Of a stretch of 64,000 bases of DNA, positions 62,801-64,000 are shown in pieces. Made by a program: the position numbers and the translations under genes. The stretch is taken from positions 6,291,501 to 6,355,500 of the forward strand of contig NZ_CP121695.1 in NCBI RefSeq assembly GCF_029761915.1, written 5' to 3'. Each line of letters starts with the position of its first letter. Position 1 is the stretch's first letter. Below the pieces are notes generated by a model. That model was not told the DNA's origin. It worked only from the letters and a program-made list of their open reading frames with translations, and searched no databases. Source of the DNA: Bradyrhizobium sp. CB1650 (GTDB taxonomy: Bacteria > Pseudomonadota > Alphaproteobacteria > Rhizobiales > Xanthobacteraceae).

Positions 62801-64000
62801 CTAGCTCGCCGCGCCCGCGAGTTTCGCTTCCTTCGCGGCAGCGGCTTCCGTCTGCGCAATCAGCCGCTTCAACTCCGGGATGCACGATCCGCAATTGGTG
62901 CCGGCCTTCAGCTTTGTGCCGATCTCCGCGGCTGTGCGCGCGCCGGCGGCGATGGTATCGCAGATCGTGCCGCGGCCGACGCCGAAGCAGGCGCAGACGA
63001 TGGGACCGGTCGAGGCGGCGCCCTCGGTGGATTTGCCTGACAGCAGCAGGCGGCGCTGCTCGTCGGTGACGACGTCAGCCGCGAACACGCTCTTCACCAC
63101 CTCCCAGTCGCCGGCGTCATGGGCCGGGCCGACGAACAGGCAAGTCTCCATGCGCTCGCCTGCGAACGAGGCCGCACGATAGATCCCGCCACCGAAGTCG
63201 CGGTACTCGGCGACATCCTCGCCACCGATTGCGGCAAGCCACGCCGGCCAGCGCGCGAGATCGGCGTTATCGGCGAACAAGTAGCCGAAGCCGCCCGCGA
63301 CCGTCACGCGCGACCACCACAGATGCGGCGGCAGATCGAGCTCTTTGCGCGAGAGTGCAAAGCCGCGAAACACGAATTCATACGGCGCGATCGCCGCCGG
63401 CGTGGCCTTCGACTCGGGCTGGCCCGAGAACGGATCGTTGAACGACTGCACCAGCGCGCCGACGCGGCCGTGCGAGGTGTTCATCGCGCTCCAATGGATT
63501 GGCGCGAACAGCGTACCACGCTGCTGGCCCTCGCTGACGACCGCCTTCAGGATACACTGGCCGTAGTCGGTGGTGATGCGGGCGAAGCCGTCATTGACGA
63601 TGCCGTATTTGCCGGCGTCGTCGGGATGGATTTCGACGAACGGTTCGGGCAGATGCGCGCCCAGCCGCTGGCTCAGGCCCGTGCGCGTCATGGTGTGCCA
63701 CTGGTCGCGGATGCGCCCGGTATTGAGCCGCAGGGGGCGCGACGGGCTGGTCTCGCTGCGCAGCGCCGGCACCTCGGGCGCGACGAAGCGGCCCTTGCCG
63801 TCATTGGTGAAGAAGCCCCCGCCCGCGAAGAATCGTTCGCCCGGGGTCTGGCCTTCGTGCGTCGGCCACTGTACGGGTGCGAGCGCATCGAAAGCCTCAT
63901 TGGAGATCGACTTCAGCGCGCCGATGTCGAAATCGCGGCTACCGTCGTTCTCGAAGGCCGAGAGCGCGGCGTGCTCACGGAAGATCTCGGCCGCCGATTT
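62801..64000 (-). CDS. nasA: Assimilatory nitrate reductase catalytic subunit, C-terminal part
   Basis: The last 399 residues of a large molybdopterin enzyme are visible; the start lies beyond the window. Segments AALSAFENDGSRDFDIGAL, SNEAFDALAPVQWP, LNTGRIRDQWHTMTRTG and the molydopterin-binding FVEIHPDDAGKYGI fit cytoplasmic assimilatory nitrate reductase. The C-terminus carries a BFD-like [2Fe-2S] domain with CAC and CGSC cysteines (VCACFGVGRG...TNCGSCIPELKRLI), as in NasA proteins that take electrons from NADH-linked partners. It reduces nitrate to nitrite. Other nas genes would lie to the right of the window. Confidence 0.87.
   Translation of the reverse strand, partial: KSAAEIFREHAALSAFENDGSRDFDIGALKSISNEAFDALAPVQWPTHEGQTPGERFFAGGGFFTNDGKGRFVAPEVPALRSETSPSRPLRLNTGRIRDQWHTMTRTGLSQRLGAHLPEPFVEIHPDDAGKYGIVNDGFARITTDYGQCILKAVVSEGQQRGTLFAPIHWSAMNTSHGRVGALVQSFNDPFSGQPESKATPAAIAPYEFVFRGFALSRKELDLPPHLWWSRVTVAGGFGYLFADNADLARWPAWLAAIGGEDVAEYRDFGGGIYRAASFAGERMETCLFVGPAHDAGDWEVVKSVFAADVVTDEQRRLLLSGKSTEGAASTGPIVCACFGVGRGTICDTIAAGARTAAEIGTKLKAGTNCGSCIPELKRLIAQTEAAAAKEAKLAGAAS

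Overview
The window reads as chromosomal DNA of a high-GC alphaproteobacterium, most likely a Bradyrhizobium or close relative. This is an inference from several things: dense high-GC coding sequence, many ABC and TRAP uptake systems, an ABC_sub_bind-type binding protein, DUF993 and DUF1028 genes, and dispersed palindromic elements (mirrored GTCATGCCCGG / GTCATTCCGG ends, and a GGTGGGCA dyad) of the kind scattered through Bradyrhizobium genomes. No rRNA, tRNA, transposase, integrase, phage gene or CRISPR array was seen. Every gap between genes is below 300 bases. The window cuts one gene at each end.

Layout. 1-10531 (+): two peptide ABC transporters in tandem, dppC(partial)-dppD-dppF and dppD-dppF-dppA-dppB-dppC, separated by a gamma-glutamyltransferase-like hydrolase and a DUF1028 protein. 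10528-16531 (-): a CnbZ-like protein, then a four-gene signalling operon (lone ABC_sub_bind binding protein, Cache/HAMP/GAF histidine kinase, single-domain response regulator, response regulator fused to an adenylate cyclase). 16582-21710 (-): TetR, RND adaptor and RND pump, with a TetR-type palindrome at the regulator start and a terminator after the pump. 21861-27693: split ThDP decarboxylase, cytochrome P450, ornithine aminotransferase, and a secreted repeat protein with two LTXXQ-like modules.

27724-35957 (-): TetR gene, then a seven-gene catabolic operon: a NitT/TauT-type ABC transporter followed by an enolase-superfamily enzyme, a Gfo/Idh/MocA dehydrogenase, a DUF993 protein and a sugar isomerase/epimerase. 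36253-41461: VOC protein, two PfkB kinases (one a ribokinase), a ferredoxin/rubredoxin-reductase-like flavoprotein and an enoyl-CoA hydratase. 41471-51174: TRAP transporter (DctPQM), IlvD/Edd dehydratase with a divergent GntR regulator, an orphan TAXI-like protein plus a His-containing secreted protein, a uronate dehydrogenase and a divergent SMP-30 lactonase. The transporter, dehydratase, uronate dehydrogenase and lactonase would fit oxidative uronic or aldonic acid catabolism.

51198-64000: membrane-anchored caspase-like C13 peptidase, aldehyde dehydrogenase, AceE-like single-chain 2-oxoacid dehydrogenase E1 with a divergent Lrp/AsnC regulator, polyphosphate kinase 2, zinc alcohol dehydrogenase, EamA permease, aldo-keto reductase, a second SMP-30 lactonase, and the C-terminal part of an assimilatory nitrate reductase. 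The most unusual parts are the binding protein-kinase-adenylate cyclase relay, the membrane C13 peptidase, the taurine-type transporter joined to sugar-acid enzymes, and several candidate operators (21695, 35082, 46340/46407, 56920). All functions are read from motifs and family resemblance by eye; no database search was run.
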